Notes: generated by a model from the letters alone, not told the origin. Numbered from the stretch's first letter, positions 11,581-22,115 are shown. The stretch: 64,000 nt of DNA from Geotrypetes seraphini (GCF_902459505.1 NC_047094.1:64997006-65061005), one strand, 5' to 3'. Made by a program: numbers and translations.

Positions 11581-13104
11581 TCATTGATCCTCCCACCACT
11601 TCCACCCTTTTAAATCAGGATAAAGAGTGGAAGTAGTTTCCTCTGGAGGAGCAGTTGGCACCGTTATATCCTCACTCTTGCTTACTTGGGCTTGAGACAT
11701 AGATTTCTTTCCTAATCCTCTGCTTTTGTACATTTTCCATAAAGTCCCGGTATCTTTCCCATCTATTTCTTCCCTCTTCACCCCATCTTTTATTAATGCC
11801 AAAAACATATCCCTTCGGGATACTCGATTAGCCCTGTTTGAATTGGATTGTCCTTCCCTCTTTTTATCAAAAGTAGTTTGAGGTCCCCAGTCTCCCAGAT
11901 CTCCTAACTGTCGGACCGCTTCCAAGACTTCCAAAATAGACCTGTCTGTTTGATTGATCAACAGAGTCATAATTACCTGTTTGTATGCCGGTGCAGCATA
12001 CCTGATAATTTTATTTCTCATGGATACAGTAAAAGGTAATGACATATATGTGTCAGCGTGACCTATTACTAAAGCTACCTTCATAGCCTCTTCCTTAATT
12101 CTCATTTGTGCATCTTTCAATGTATACCAAACTTTATCATTGGAAGGCCAGTCAGATTCAAGGGGATATCGCCTCGTGACACCCTTACCAATTACTTCTA
12201 ATAGAGACCATTGGTTGTAATTTGTCGGATCGGGATCCTCCCGTAGCGCATCTTGTACTGCTGCTTCTTGACTAATTCGAACAAATTTAGGGGCATCTGT
12301 GGCATCTAACATAATCCCTGCTGCGCCCAACTCCTGTACCCGAATTACCCATTGTATTAGTGGCTCCCCGGGCCGCTGTGTAAAGCGTGCCATAATATCC
12401 ATGACTTCTTGCTGAGTAAAGTCCTCCATAACATCATTTCTAGTTAGATTTTCTCCTGTCTGCAGATTTCCCTGTAATCTTCGTCTTCTTACTGGTTTTG
12501 CTTCTAAGCTTTCTGCCTGTTTTCCTTCATTACATATATCCTCCTCACTGGTATTAGAATTGGAATCCCAAATATCCCCATCCCATTTATCTGGATCCCA
12601 ATCATCCGGAGGATGGGAAAGCAAAGTCCTAACTTTTTTGGCACTTATTTTCCCCCTCCGTTTTTTGTATTTATATTGAGCACAACGCACGGCTGCCTTT
12701 TCGGCTACATTTTGATAGGTGTCCACCTTATCCATTAACAATTTATTTTGACATTGTAGCATTGTGATGGCATTCTGTTGCTCACACATTTTCTTTTCCA
12801 GCTCCCCTAACTTTGATTGTAACTCATGTTTAGCTTCATGCAACTTCCTCCATGCTGCTAAAATCATCCATCCTCGTCTAGAAATTCCCTCTCGCTCTTT
12901 TCCTTTTGTAATTTTCACCTTTTGTAAAGAGGCACATAATTCATGTGGATCCCCACTTCCAAAAGTCCAGGATTCACATAATCCTGCCTCGACAGACCAC
13001 TCAGTGGCTACTAATTTATAAATGCTGTCATCCCAACCCGGAATGGAGAGGTTGGGGGCCTGCCCCTCAACCCCATGTTTCATCTGGTGCCTTTTTGACC
13101 ACAT
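11581..13104 (-). CDS. gag: gag (provirus)
   Basis: An open frame of 507 residues starts just inside the primer binding site. Residues about 85-145 form a charged, probably coiled-coil segment (KLGELEKKMCEQQNAI), followed by a basic patch (KKRRGK). The central region has the ERV-L-type capsid motif 'RPGEPLIQWVIRVQELGA'. I see no CCHC zinc knuckle; the C terminus is instead basic and proline-rich, which is common in ERV-L and foamy-like gags. By family it would form the particle core. It is followed directly by pol. Confidence 0.85.
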   Translation of the reverse strand: MWSKRHQMKHGVEGQAPNLSIPGWDDSIYKLVATEWSVEAGLCESWTFGSGDPHELCASLQKVKITKGKEREGISRRGWMILAAWRKLHEAKHELQSKLGELEKKMCEQQNAITMLQCQNKLLMDKVDTYQNVAEKAAVRCAQYKYKKRRGKISAKKVRTLLSHPPDDWDPDKWDGDIWDSNSNTSEEDICNEGKQAESLEAKPVRRRRLQGNLQTGENLTRNDVMEDFTQQEVMDIMARFTQRPGEPLIQWVIRVQELGAAGIMLDATDAPKFVRISQEAAVQDALREDPDPTNYNQWSLLEVIGKGVTRRYPLESDWPSNDKVWYTLKDAQMRIKEEAMKVALVIGHADTYMSLPFTVSMRNKIIRYAAPAYKQVIMTLLINQTDRSILEVLEAVRQLGDLGDWGPQTTFDKKREGQSNSNRANRVSRRDMFLALIKDGVKREEIDGKDTGTLWKMYKSRGLGKKSMSQAQVSKSEDITVPTAPPEETTSTLYPDLKGWKWWEDQ

Positions 13105-13110
13105 CGATCA

Positions 13111-13128
13111 ACCCCACTTCTGGTACCA
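13111..13128 (-). other. primer binding site, tRNA-Leu type
   Basis: Three bases inside the 5' LTR the minus strand reads 'tggtaccagaagtggggt', the complement of a CCA-ended tRNA 3' end resembling tRNA-Leu. ERV-L elements typically use tRNA-Leu. Confidence 0.65.
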
Positions 13129-13131
13129 ATT

Positions 13132-13956
13132 TGTTCTGCCACTTATTTCTGCCCAATGGAATGATCAGTAACCCTCAGAAAGGCACCCAGACAATATAAA
13201 GCTTAAACAATAACACTTTATTACATGCATAGATAAATATTAAAATAGAATAACATCACCGTATTTCCGGACATCACTATCCCTCACAATCTGGAACCCA
13301 AAGCGATTGATAGGAAAGGAGAACCGAACCCGGGCTGTCCCTTGTTGCAACGTAACTGGATTCAAATTCTATGGGCTGAGTTCTTCTCTTTTATAGAGAA
13401 AAACTGCTGCCCTCTTAGTAAGACAGTTGGTACTGGTCCTTTGTTATTTGTTTTGACAACACATAGATCAGAATGTCATAAGGAGGTGTTACAGTAAACT
13501 GGCTTCTTATCTGGTTTCACTCTTTCTTTGATGTGATGTAGGCAACATTCAGGTCAAAATGTCAGATTGTCAGATAAACAGACTTGTGGATTCATGTCGA
13601 TAGCATGCTGACTTTCAGTTACCCCTCTGGCCAGTTTCTTTGTTTGGATAACATTCAGGTCCCATCTGGCGTTACTGTCCTTTTGAGGTTATTAATGAGG
13701 TGTTGCAGGGACTAGTAAACGGTTGGTCTTGTTCTTTTGTTCTCTGTTTTGGTGACACTCAGGTCTGTCCTTACTGATGTTATTTGAGCAGTACGCATTG
13801 CAACTGAAGTCAGTAAAGCATTTGATGTTGTCAAGGTAATACTAAGGTTAAGCATTTGATGTTGTCAAGGTAATACTAAGGTTAAGGAGGTTAGGAAAAC
13901 AGACTTGAGGAGACATGTATGCTAAGTTTATTTACCCCCGGGCCCTAGGCCTAACA
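13132..13956 (-). repeat. 5' LTR with promoter and polyadenylation signal
   Basis: 825 bp. On the minus strand a TATAAAAG box lies at 13388-13395 and an AATAAA signal at 13217-13222, about 170 bp downstream, which roughly brackets the R region. The 34-bp tandem pair is also present. Comparing the listing line by line, I found no difference from the 3' LTR. Confidence 0.93.
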
Positions 13957-14789
13957 TCATCTGATTAGGCCTCCGCCGAAACTTAGGTGAAATGGAAATC
14001 GTTTCTTTTTATCTTAGTAGACGTAGAAAATCCTTTGGTTACAGGAACGAGTGTTCGTCAGCCACTGGTACAGCTATAATTTATTGGCAGCCAAGTTTCC
14101 TTGAAGTGATGGAATTCAGAGCTGTTTAAGGTCCGATTCACTCTCTCTCAGGCAGAGAGTCACACGAGGTAACTGTTAAGGTCTAATTATTAAGAAAGCG
14201 ATACGTGCAGGACACCTGTGGTAAGATGTGAGCTTCCTCGCATCCCGACACAGACTAATTATAATTAGCAACTTTTCACTTGGACCTCGTCAGATGACTT
14301 CCTCGGACCAATCCAGAAACAGAACTTAGATGAATAGCCTTTCTGTGTAAGGTCTCATACAGGCTGGGAGACACAGGCACCGTTGGACAGATAAGAACAG
14401 GATAGGAGTATACCTCCCACAAGAATCACACAGTCTAATTATGAAGACATAGATGAATGTCCTTGGCTAGAATACCATTCTGGTACATACCCAGAATGCA
14501 TCAGGCAGAAACAGCAAAGATGTGTTCTTCTTTCTCTCTTCTTGCAAAGTTCACGCTGAAAAGATTTCTTGCAGACAATGGTTCAGGCTTGATGATGTCA
14601 GAGAGGCCTAACCTTCAGGTGCAAATAAGGAAACACCCCTACAGATGTTATTAAATTACAAGAGATCTGGCAGATGCTGGGGAGGGGAAACGAGCTGAAA
14701 CACCAGCTCATTTCACATACTCAAATAATTATCAGATGATAATGACTACAGGCTTGGGTTAGATTTAGAAAAATAGCGACACACTAGAG
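13957..14789. other. unclassified sequence right of the provirus
   Basis: No coding frame of note. The complexity is normal and no termini are recognised. It may continue the element interrupted by the provirus (see 4771-5275). Confidence 0.3.
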
Positions 14790-14962
14790 CAGGGGTGTCG
14801 AAGTCGGTCCTCGAGGGCCGCAATCCAGTCGGGTTTTCAAGATTTCCCCAATGAATATGCATGAGATCTAGGTGCATGCACTGCTTTCAATGCATATTCA
14901 TTGGGGAAATTCTGAAAACCCGACTGGATTGCGGCCCTCAAGGACCGACTTCGACACCTGTG
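14790..14962. mobile_element. palindromic hAT-type MITE, copy 1
   Basis: 173 bp, an almost perfect hairpin. It begins caggggtgtcgaagtcggtc and ends with its reverse complement. The 8-bp duplications cactagag (14782-14789 and 14963-14970) match exactly. 8-bp duplications and CAGGGGT ends fit hAT. Related copies: 55671-55862 and the outer element at 34147-36357. Confidence 0.88.
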
Positions 14963-15195
14963 CACTAGAGAGACGAACCTCTCTGCAGTTTAGGATCAGA
15001 ATGGCTTCTAGCATCTATGATTCCACTTTCCAGGGCTGATTGTGTCATGAACAGATGGGGATGGCAGGACCAAACTTGGGAAAAGGAAATTGCTAAGCGC
15101 ACAGTGTTGAGATCCATTATTGGATTGTCTCTTCAAGTTGTAGCAATACAAAAAAAAAAAAAAAGCAATCTGCTTCAAAATTAACAAATCTAGAG

Positions 15196-15727
15196 CAATG
15201 GTTCTCAACCTTTCTTCTGCTGTGACATACCTGACAGATGTTCATGTATATGACACACTGAACACAAATTCACAACTAAACAAAGCACAATTAAATATTT
15301 TATTGTTTAACTGTCCCATATCAAAAAGCTGAATGCAACACATCAGTCCCAGATATTTTACTTGTTATACATTAAAACATATATTCAAATTCTAGTGTTA
15401 CTTCACAAAATCCCTCCACTGCCAGATATTGTGAAGCAACACAAAACCCCACAAATATGCTACTCAGAATCTATGGACATCAGACCTGCAACATTTTCAG
15501 TTGGGACTGGAGGCAGCAGATATTGGAGGTAGTGGGGAACCAGAAATAGGGACTAGATACCGGGATTTCAAGAACCTTACTTTCAAGATTGCTATTCTTT
15601 CCAGCTTGCAGGCACTGATGGTTGTAAAGGAAACACAGGCTTACTGCCTATATCAATTTTTTTGTGACATACCTCCTACCTCTTGAGGATAACCAGTGTG
15701 TCCTGACACACTGGTTGAGAACCACTG
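15196..15727. mobile_element. non-autonomous hAT element
   Basis: Terminal inverted repeats c(a)atggttctcaacc and ggttgagaaccactg are of Charlie type. The 8-bp flanks atctagag and atctagac match at 7 of 8. The 532-bp interior is A/T-rich and non-coding. It lies just downstream of the DNase stop codon and may be in its 3' UTR: a minus-strand AATAAA at 15299-15304 inside it is a candidate polyadenylation signal. Confidence 0.82.
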
Positions 15728-15820
15728 ATCTAGACTAACACATTGAACATTCTTAAGAGAGAGAAAGTTGGAGACTTTACAGCTGTAGAGCAAGGCTTCA
15801 GAGTTGCATCAAAAAAAATG

Positions 15821-15877
15821 TCACCAGGTACACTTTAGCTCCACTTCTACAGGAAAGTGATCGCTGATTGCCAGTGC
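15821..15877 (-). CDS. DNASE1L2: DNase I family gene, last coding exon
   Basis: After a tatag acceptor the exon encodes ALAISDHFPVEVELKCTW and then TGA (15821-15823). SDH carries the catalytic Asp-His pair of the family, equivalent to Asp251 and His252 of bovine DNase I. The phase-0 start fits the donor at 22019. The tail after the last beta strand is only four residues (KCTW, counting from K), so there is no DNASE1L3-like basic tail. The separate short last exon matches the intron position in DNASE1L3. Confidence 0.88.
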   Translation of the reverse strand, partial: ALAISDHFPVEVELKCTW

Positions 15878-16019
15878 CTATAGAAACAGCAGAAAGGTAA
15901 CAGGTCATCATCATGTGATAGGCAAGATGAGAAGAGACAGAAACATCAGAAAACATTAGTTATCACATGGTGCATAGGAAGAGAAGAGCAGAGAGAGGTC
16001 TGTATCACATGGTGAATGG

Positions 16020-16990
16020 CAGTGTTCCTCAACCTGTGGTAGGCGGTCCGCCTGTTGGGTGTATGTGGACTGGCCACCTCCTCCCTGCCCCACCCCCGAA
16101 ACCGACCCTGCCACCCACCACACTCCATTCCAAACCCACCCTGCCGCCACAACAGCCACCCGATATGCTCCATTCCTACCCCCCTGCCGCTGCAACAACG
16201 GGCCAGGCGCGTGCAGTGACACAAGCCATCCCCGTTCCTGTTGCGGTGGCAGCAGAGGGGGTGGGAGTTTAAATGGAATGTATCAGGTGACTGTTGCGGT
16301 GGCAGGGGGGTAAGAATGGAGCATGTTGGGTGGCTGTTGGGGTTTGAAGAGTATGTTGGGTAGCTGTTGCGGCAGGGGGTAGGAATGGAGAGTGTCGGAG
16401 CAGGGAAAAATCAGTGGCTTCAGTGGAGGGGACAGACAGAGATGTTAGTTGGGGAATGGAATGAGGACTGGAGGAGAGGATGCATGCAGGAGGCAGAAAG
16501 AAGGGAAGAAATATTGGATGCACAGTCAGAAGGAAGTGTAACCAGAGACTCATGAAATCGCCAGACAACAAAGATAGGAAAAATGATTTTATTTTCAATT
16601 TAGTGATCAAAATGTGTCAGTGTTGAGAATTTATATCTTCTGTCTATATTTTGCACTATATTTGTTTGTTTTCCTATAGTTGTTACTGAGGTGATGTTGC
16701 ATATTTTAAAGTCATCTGCCTTGACCTCTTTGAATCCCCCCGAATATAAATGATAATTAACATTTTCTCTGTGTGCTTTGTGTTTTTTTAACCACAATTT
16801 TGTAGTTACCATTATGTATTATTATATTGTGTGTATATGAAAAATGGATGAAATAAATTGCATTACAATTAGTATTATTATTATAGTAGTGAAGTTTGGG
16901 CAGGTCTGGAGTGTAGCTTGGGTGGGGGTACTTGATTGGTTTTTGTTAGGCTTAGTGGGGTACTTGGCTTGAAAAGGTTGAGAAACACTG
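16020..16990 (+). mobile_element. non-autonomous hAT element, family B
   Basis: The ends cagtgttcctcaacc and ggttgagaaacactg are inverted. The 8-bp flanks gtgaatgg and gtgtgtgg match at 6 of 8. The interior has a G-rich, minisatellite-like part (about 16240-16400) and a unique tail shared with 62970-63797 and, inverted, with 19683-20042. No transposase is present. Confidence 0.78.
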
Positions 16991-17151
16991 GTGTGTGGGA
17001 TAAGAAGAGACAGAAAGAAGTATCACATGGTGCATGGAATGAGGCAATAGAGAGGTCAGAATTGCATGGTACAGATAGTGCACCTGAATATCCTGAGAGA
17101 TTGTCTCAACATAATTCAGATAGTTCTAGGGCAGTATGTGAGTGAAGTTGA

Positions 17152-17240
17152 CAGAGAACAGTGATATTCAGACCTCTAGCCATATAACTAGCCACATACA
17201 GTTAACTATTGGGACAACTGTATGAATATCATCACTGTCC
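17152..17240. repeat. small foldback repeat
   Basis: 'acagtgatattcag' and 'gaatatcatcactgt' lie as inverted ends about 85 bp apart. It is probably a tiny MITE; the class is unknown. Confidence 0.4.
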
Positions 17241-17589
17241 AGATAGTGGTAGCTCTTCCTGCTCTATCAAAATATTCAAAGCCATATGCTTTCTGAATAG
17301 CAGCACTAAATATCTGTGAATAATTTAAATCCAACACTGATCATGGAATTTGAATACTGACCCATATATTTTTAAGTCCCAGGGGCAACTGAGACAGTGG
17401 TGGAGAAATATCTAGTGCATTAAGCAGATAAATGAAACATATGGGTAAGTGGACAGTTACTGGTCTGAGAGGACTGAATGATACAGATCTATGGATCTCA
17501 CCCATGAAAAAGATCAATAAATAAGGCATGATAACTTGAACCAAATACAAAATTCTATAGGCAGCCAATGCATGGAAATAAACAATGGT

Positions 17590-17701
17590 GTTGCCTATAA
17601 ATTACGCCAGGTGTACACCTGGCAGGGCCTCCGCGTGTGCGGATCGCCGGACTTGATGGACCGAAGGTCTGATCCGGAGATGGCAGTTCTTATGTTCTTA
17701 T
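17590..17701 (+). repeat. CR1 LINE 3' tail
   Basis: The block around 'tcgccggacttgatggac' ends in the CR1-type short 3' repeat 'ttcttatgttcttatg'. The same tail occurs inverted at 22363-22480. Confidence 0.75.
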
Positions 17702-18444
17702 GATCCCACTCTGATTTGTAGGTGACAACCTTAGCTGCTGTGTTTTGAAACCATTTGCAGTCTATGCAGAAGTTTCTCAGCTGAACCTGTAGATGTGTAA
17801 CTACAGTAATCGAAAAGACAAGCTGTGCTAACAGTCCAAATGTCTTGGGATTTCAGGTGCAAATGAGCATTATCAGCCTACTGAAAGATTTTTTTGTTTT
17901 GTAATAACCATGAAACGTCATCAGACCAGGACTTAGGGACAGGCAACATCGGTAACTACCTAGGCCACCAAAAGTTAAAAATGCAAATGACTAAGACCAA
18001 ATAGGAGCAATCTCCCACTTACACTGATGCTGTCTACTGGTGTGACTTCAAAGGTACCACTATGGCACTTAGACCTATCACCCCCACTCCCGTTTTCCAG
18101 GGAGCCCTTATTGGTTCTCTGAGCTCCATAGGAGGGTTCATGTCCTCACCTTTGGGTCATGCCTATGGGTGCTAAAGTTTTAATTCCAGCCCTGAACAGC
18201 TGTAGTAGCAAGAGCAAGCCTGAGACTCTTAATTTCAGTACAAAGTGCAAAAGGATACATGAGAAGCAGAGTCTAGTCAACATGTTTAAGTAATAAGACC
18301 TTCCAAGGGTTGTGTTGCCATTGAGCACAGTAGGTAAGAAATTGTTTTGGGGTTGTTGTTGGTTTTTTGTTTGTTTGTTTTTTTTGGGGGGAGGGAATGA
18401 TGATAAAATCTGAATAAAGAAAATATTTAATGGGTTGTTATAGG
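17702..18444. other. no recognisable feature (intronic)
   Basis: Intron sequence between the last two exons. I see no gene or clear repeat; the poly-T/poly-G tract near 18360-18400 is low complexity. Confidence 0.45.
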
Positions 18445-19682
18445 CAGTGGCGTACCTAGGGTATGTGGCACCCGGGGCCCATCATTTTTTGACACCCCCC
18501 CCCCCCCCCCATGTAAAAAAAATTTTTTTTTTTTTTTTTGCAATAACCATGAAATGGAATAAATGGTCAGAATAGAAACAGGCAGTGAAAATTTTCTTTT
18601 ATTGAACCTCATATATTTAACCATTATTCCAAACATAACAAAACATAAATTATGTCTAAATTGTCATGACATTAGAAGTACATATGGAGTAGTTGCAGGC
18701 AGTGGCGTACTTAGGGTATGTGGCACCCAGGGCCCATCATTTTTTGACACCCCCCCCCATCTATATGAAAAATATGATTTTTAGTACCAATCTACATATC
18801 GCACCACAAGAGTGTACCTAGGAAAAGGCTGCATCTTAAACACTGCAGTGAGCACTAGAACACCAACACATACATTGTAAAACTAAACAAGCCAGATCCC
18901 GCACAGTCAATTGGTCCTGTAGTCAATGCCAACTGAAAACTATGTCTTTTTCATACACACAGAACAGAGATACACCCTCGCCCAAAATGGAATAATCACA
19001 AACTAAAAATAGAAATATGTAGACAAAAGTTAAACTGATCCGCCAAGAAACCAGACCCTGGATACAATGCAACACCACAAAAAACAGTAACACATGTCCT
19101 CTAATACAGTGCAAAATATAAAGACAGTAGATGTAAATTTGAAAAAACTGATACATAACAATCACCACTTTATAAATTAACAAATAAAAATAAAACAAAT
19201 AATGAGATATAAAAAAATACAATTTTATTGGACTAATCCCCGTAAGCTCGGTCCCCATCCCCGCAAACCACCTGATTCCATCCACACAAGCCTTGAATTG
19301 TTTATATTAAAGTATAAAAAGAAACAATATTCTGTACAATTGTCAATTTATAAATCAGCGTCTTCTCCCCACTCTCTTCCCCATTTCCCTTTAGCATCCT
19401 CAGCCCACTCTTTCTCCACTTTCCTTCAGCGCACGCACATAAAAACAAGCAAGTAATTTTATATCATTTTCATTCTATTCATTCATAGAAATTAAAGTCT
19501 AGATAATGCCAGTCACATAACAAAACATGATTTTACAAAAATAATTCCCTGCAGTCAAGCCTGCAAGGATTATTAGATGTCTTTCAGCAGTTCCCCTCCC
19601 TCCCTCCCCCTTACCTTTGTGGCCAAGTCAAAATGATCTACCAACAATAAAATTTTAAAAACACAAAGCACGCTGTACGCAG

Positions 19683-20042
19683 AGAAAATGTTAATTATCA
19701 TTTATATTCCGCGGGTTTTCAAAGAGGTCAAGGCAGATGACTTTATGCAATGTCACCTCAGTAACAACTATACAAAAATAGACAAATATTCCCCCTCCCT
19801 TTTTACTAAACTGCGATAGCGGTTTTTAGCGTAGGGAGCTGCGCTGAATGCCCCACGCTGCTCTCGACGCTCATAGGCTCCCTGCGCTAAAAAACTCTAT
19901 TGCGGTTTAGTAAAAGGGGGCCATAGTGCAAAATATAGACAGCAGATATAAATTTTCAAAACGGACACATTTTGATCACTAAGTTAAAAATAAAATCATT
20001 TTTCCTACTTTTTTGTCTGGTGATTTCATGAGTCTCTGGTCC
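19683..20042 (-). mobile_element. hAT family B fragment, inverted and split by a MITE
   Basis: The reverse complement matches the tail of 16020-16990: 'aatgttaattatcatttata', 'gtcaaggcagatgacttta', 'gtgatttcatgagtctctgg'. The MITE at 19791-19921 interrupts it, and the 16020 copy shows the uninterrupted site. Confidence 0.75.
19791..19921. mobile_element. Harbinger-like palindromic MITE, copy 1
   Basis: The hairpin runs from 'cctttttactaaactgcgat' to 'gcggtttagtaaaaggggg'. The family core 'cgctcataggctccctgcg' lies near the middle. It is inserted in hAT family B sequence. Confidence 0.7.
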
Positions 20043-20440
20043 TTCTTCTGATCCTTCTTCTTTCTCTCTCCCCCTGGCTCCCCTCTTTATTTCTGCCTTT
20101 CTTTCTCTCTCCTCCTGGCCCCCCTCTTTCTTTCTGCCTTTCTTTCTCTCCCCCTTGACCCCCCTCTTTATTTCTGCCTTTCTTTCTCTCCCCTTGGTCC
20201 CCCTCTTTCTTTCTGCCTTTCTTTCTCTCTCCCCCTGGCCCTCCTCTTTCTTTCTGCCTTTCTTTCTCTCCCCCTTGACCCCCTCTTTATTTCTGCCTTT
20301 CTTTCTCTCCCCTTCGTCCCCCTCTTTATTTCTGCCTTTCTTTCTCTCCCCTTGGTCCCCCTCTTTCTTTCTGCCTTTCTTTCTCTCTCCCCCTGGCCCC
20401 CCTCTTTATTTTTTCCTTTCTTTCTCTCTCCCCCTAGCCT
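20040..20440. repeat. pyrimidine-rich minisatellite
   Basis: About nine to ten copies of a roughly 40-bp unit built from 'ctttctttctctc', 'ccccttgaccccc' and 'tctttatttctgc'. The plus strand is almost pure C/T, so long reading frames on both strands here are artefacts of the repeat. Confidence 0.85.
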
Positions 20441-20529
20441 GCACAAAACCATCGTGCCGATTTCTCTACTTCCACGATTCTTTCCCTACCCTCACCCCCA
20501 AGCCAGCAGCCGATTTCTCCCTGCTCCTT

Positions 20530-20722
20530 CCCCGATGTCCTGATGTCCTGAACTTCATCGGGCAGCAGCAGCATTCACAATTCACTGATGTTGCCCGCTT
20601 CAGGCCTTCCTCTCTGTCGGGTCCTGTCTTCATGAAAACTGGAAGTAGGCAGGACCCGGCAGAGAACAAGGCCTGAAGCCGGCAACAGCAGCGAATTGTA
20701 AACGCTGCTGCTGCCCGAAGAA
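20530..20722. repeat. large hairpin 1
   Basis: An arm with 'gggcagcagcagcattcaca' and 'aggccttcctctctgtcggg' pairs with 'cccggcagagaacaaggcct' and 'cgctgctgctgccc'. The short loop is near 20635. Confidence 0.75.
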
Positions 20723-20784
20723 GGTAATGGAGCACCGAGGCAGTCCGCTTCTCCCCCCTCCCAGCCGAACCCCCGCTGACCCTC

Positions 20785-20985
20785 CTATCTCCCCCCCCCC
20801 CGTGAACCTTTCCGACCTTCCCAGCGAGAGCAGCAAACCTCCTTCGCGGCTTTCTCCTCCCTCTGCCGCGTTACTGATGACGTCATCAGTGATGCGGCAG
20901 AGGGAGGATAAAGCCGACGCTACTGGAGGGAGGTTTGCTGCTTTCGCTGGGAGGGTCAGAAAGGTTCACTTGGGGGGGGAGAGAG
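20785..20985. repeat. large hairpin 2
   Basis: An inverted repeat centred on gatgacgtcatc at about 20875-20886. Its arms share 'cctctgccgc', 'gcagcaaacctcc' and 'gtgaacctttc' in opposite orientation. Confidence 0.78.
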
Positions 20986-21202
20986 ATAGGATGGTCAGCG
21001 GGGTTTCGGCTGGGAGGGGGGAGAAGCGGTCTGCCTTGGTGCTCCAAGGCCTGGCGCCATTACCTTTTTCGATAATGGCGCCGATGCTGCTTTCGCTGTG
21101 AGGGTAGGAGCGCGATAGGGACCGGGCCAGCTGTGCACCCCCCCCTAAGGCGGCACCCGGGATGGACCTCCCCCTCGCCCCCCTTGGTACGCTACTGCCC
21201 TG

Positions 21203-21385
21203 GGGAAACAGCCTGCAACAAGATCGCGCGATGCCAGAGATCTTTGCCTGCTTCGGCTGTTTCCTCCGCCGCGGTCCCGCCCCTCCTCTGACATCAGAGG
21301 AGGGGCAGGACCGTGGCGGAGGAAACAGTCGAAGCAGGCAAAGATCTCTGGCATCGCGATCTTGCTGCAGGCTGTTTCCAGACGC
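21203..21385. repeat. large hairpin 3
   Basis: Arms of about 88 bp pair 'ggaaacagcctgcaacaaga' with 'tcttgctgcaggctgtttcc', and 'gccagagatctttgcctgct' with its complement. It is centred on tgacatcaga near 21291. Confidence 0.85.
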
Positions 21386-22018
21386 GACACCCGGCGCAGG
21401 GGGGGGGGTAACTGGACCGGACCGGGAGCACCCCCTCAGGGCTTGGTACCCGGGGCGGACCTCCCCCCCGCCCCCCCTTGGTACGCCACTGGTTATAGGA
21501 CAAGACTCTGAAGCAGAGAATTTTGTTGTGAAACATGCCTATGTTGGCTACGGGTTCTTTTAAGTTAGGTTTGTTTAAGTAAAAGTATTATAGCTGAGTA
21601 AGCAACCAGAAAATTGTTAAAAATTTGTAAAATTATGAGCAATGAGTTGTAAGTCATATATAAAACCAGTGATGAGTTTGATGAATCATGAGATGTTTCC
21701 CCATGTGAAATGAGTCACCATCTGAGTGTACATAAGTGAAAATATGGTATATGGAATTAACATACCCCTCATCACAGTAAATACTATGTTAAGGAATTGA
21801 GATTTTGAAATATTGACGTGCTGGGACAATTTATTATATTGAATTGAACATAGTATTTTATGCAGGAAACTAGCAGATGAATGTTCAACCATCCTACCAG
21901 TACAAAATTCTCCATGTGTTCAGGTGATTTCATCAACTGAAGACAAAGTACTTTGTAACATGTCATACACAGTATAGCCTTGATAGATATAATCTGAAGA
22001 GATTATTAGATAACTGAC

Positions 22019-22115
22019 CTCCTCTGTTGACAGACTGTATTCCTCTTGAAAATCATACACAATTGCAGACTCAGGCACAATTGCGTCGTGAAGTTCAGAT
22101 CCACTAACCACAATC
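22019..22115 (-). CDS. DNASE1L2: DNase I family gene, penultimate exon
   Basis: After acceptor ttgcag the exon completes the Arg of CAYDR and encodes IVVSGSELHDAIVPESAI, VYDFQEEYSLSTEE. The donor is gtcagt, phase 0. It is 97 bp. IVVSG is the conserved strand after the CAYDR loop, and DFQEE matches DNASE1L2. The upstream intron is only 646 bp, the sole compact one. Confidence 0.9.

Larger units (their letters stand above)
5276..13956 (-). mobile_element. endogenous retrovirus, ERV-L-like, with env (young fossil)
   Basis: This provirus is on the minus strand. Two 825-bp LTRs enclose, in transcription order, a tRNA-Leu-like primer site, gag, pol with a C-terminal dUTPase, an env region and a polypurine tract. 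LTRs start TG and end CA, and the flanks ccatc/tcatc look like a 5-bp target duplication with one mismatch. The integrase-then-dUTPase order, the Leu-type primer site and the gag motif 'RPGEPLIQWVIRVQELGA' point to class III (ERV-L). An envelope gene is unusual for that class. The LTRs look identical base for base, so insertion was recent. gag and pol are long and open; the env region shows about two breaks, so I treat it as a broken copy. It lies about 1.9 kb downstream of the DNase stop codon, on the same strand. Confidence 0.9.
18445..21491. mobile_element. hAT-type element with perfect 8-bp duplication and nested DNA
   Basis: The left end cagtggcgtacctaggg and right end ccttggtacgccactg are inverted. 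The flanks gttatagg (18437-18444 and 21492-21499) match at 8 of 8. A second left end lies at 18700 and a second right end near 21196, so the element contains a copy, or a terminal duplication, of its own family. The interior holds an inverted fragment of hAT family B, a Harbinger-like MITE, a pyrimidine-rich minisatellite and three large hairpins. There is no intact transposase, so it is non-autonomous. It sits in the last intron of the DNase gene. Confidence 0.85.

Noticed and set aside
14782-14970. Possible microRNA precursor or structured RNA
   Set aside because: The hairpin is a MITE with exact 8-bp target duplications and sister copies, so the fold follows from its transposon origin.
15946-16313. 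Gly/Trp- and Pro-rich small open frames on both strands
   Set aside because: They overlap the G-rich interior of a non-autonomous hAT element.
20155-20676. Open frame of 173 codons rich in Phe, Leu, Ser and Pro
   Set aside because: It is translated from a C/T minisatellite and a hairpin; the repeat unit explains it fully.
18700-21196. A separate inner hAT insertion with its own target duplication
   Set aside because: The 8 bases beside the inner ends (gttgcagg and ccctgggg) do not match, so a clean second insertion is not supported, although duplicated ends are real.
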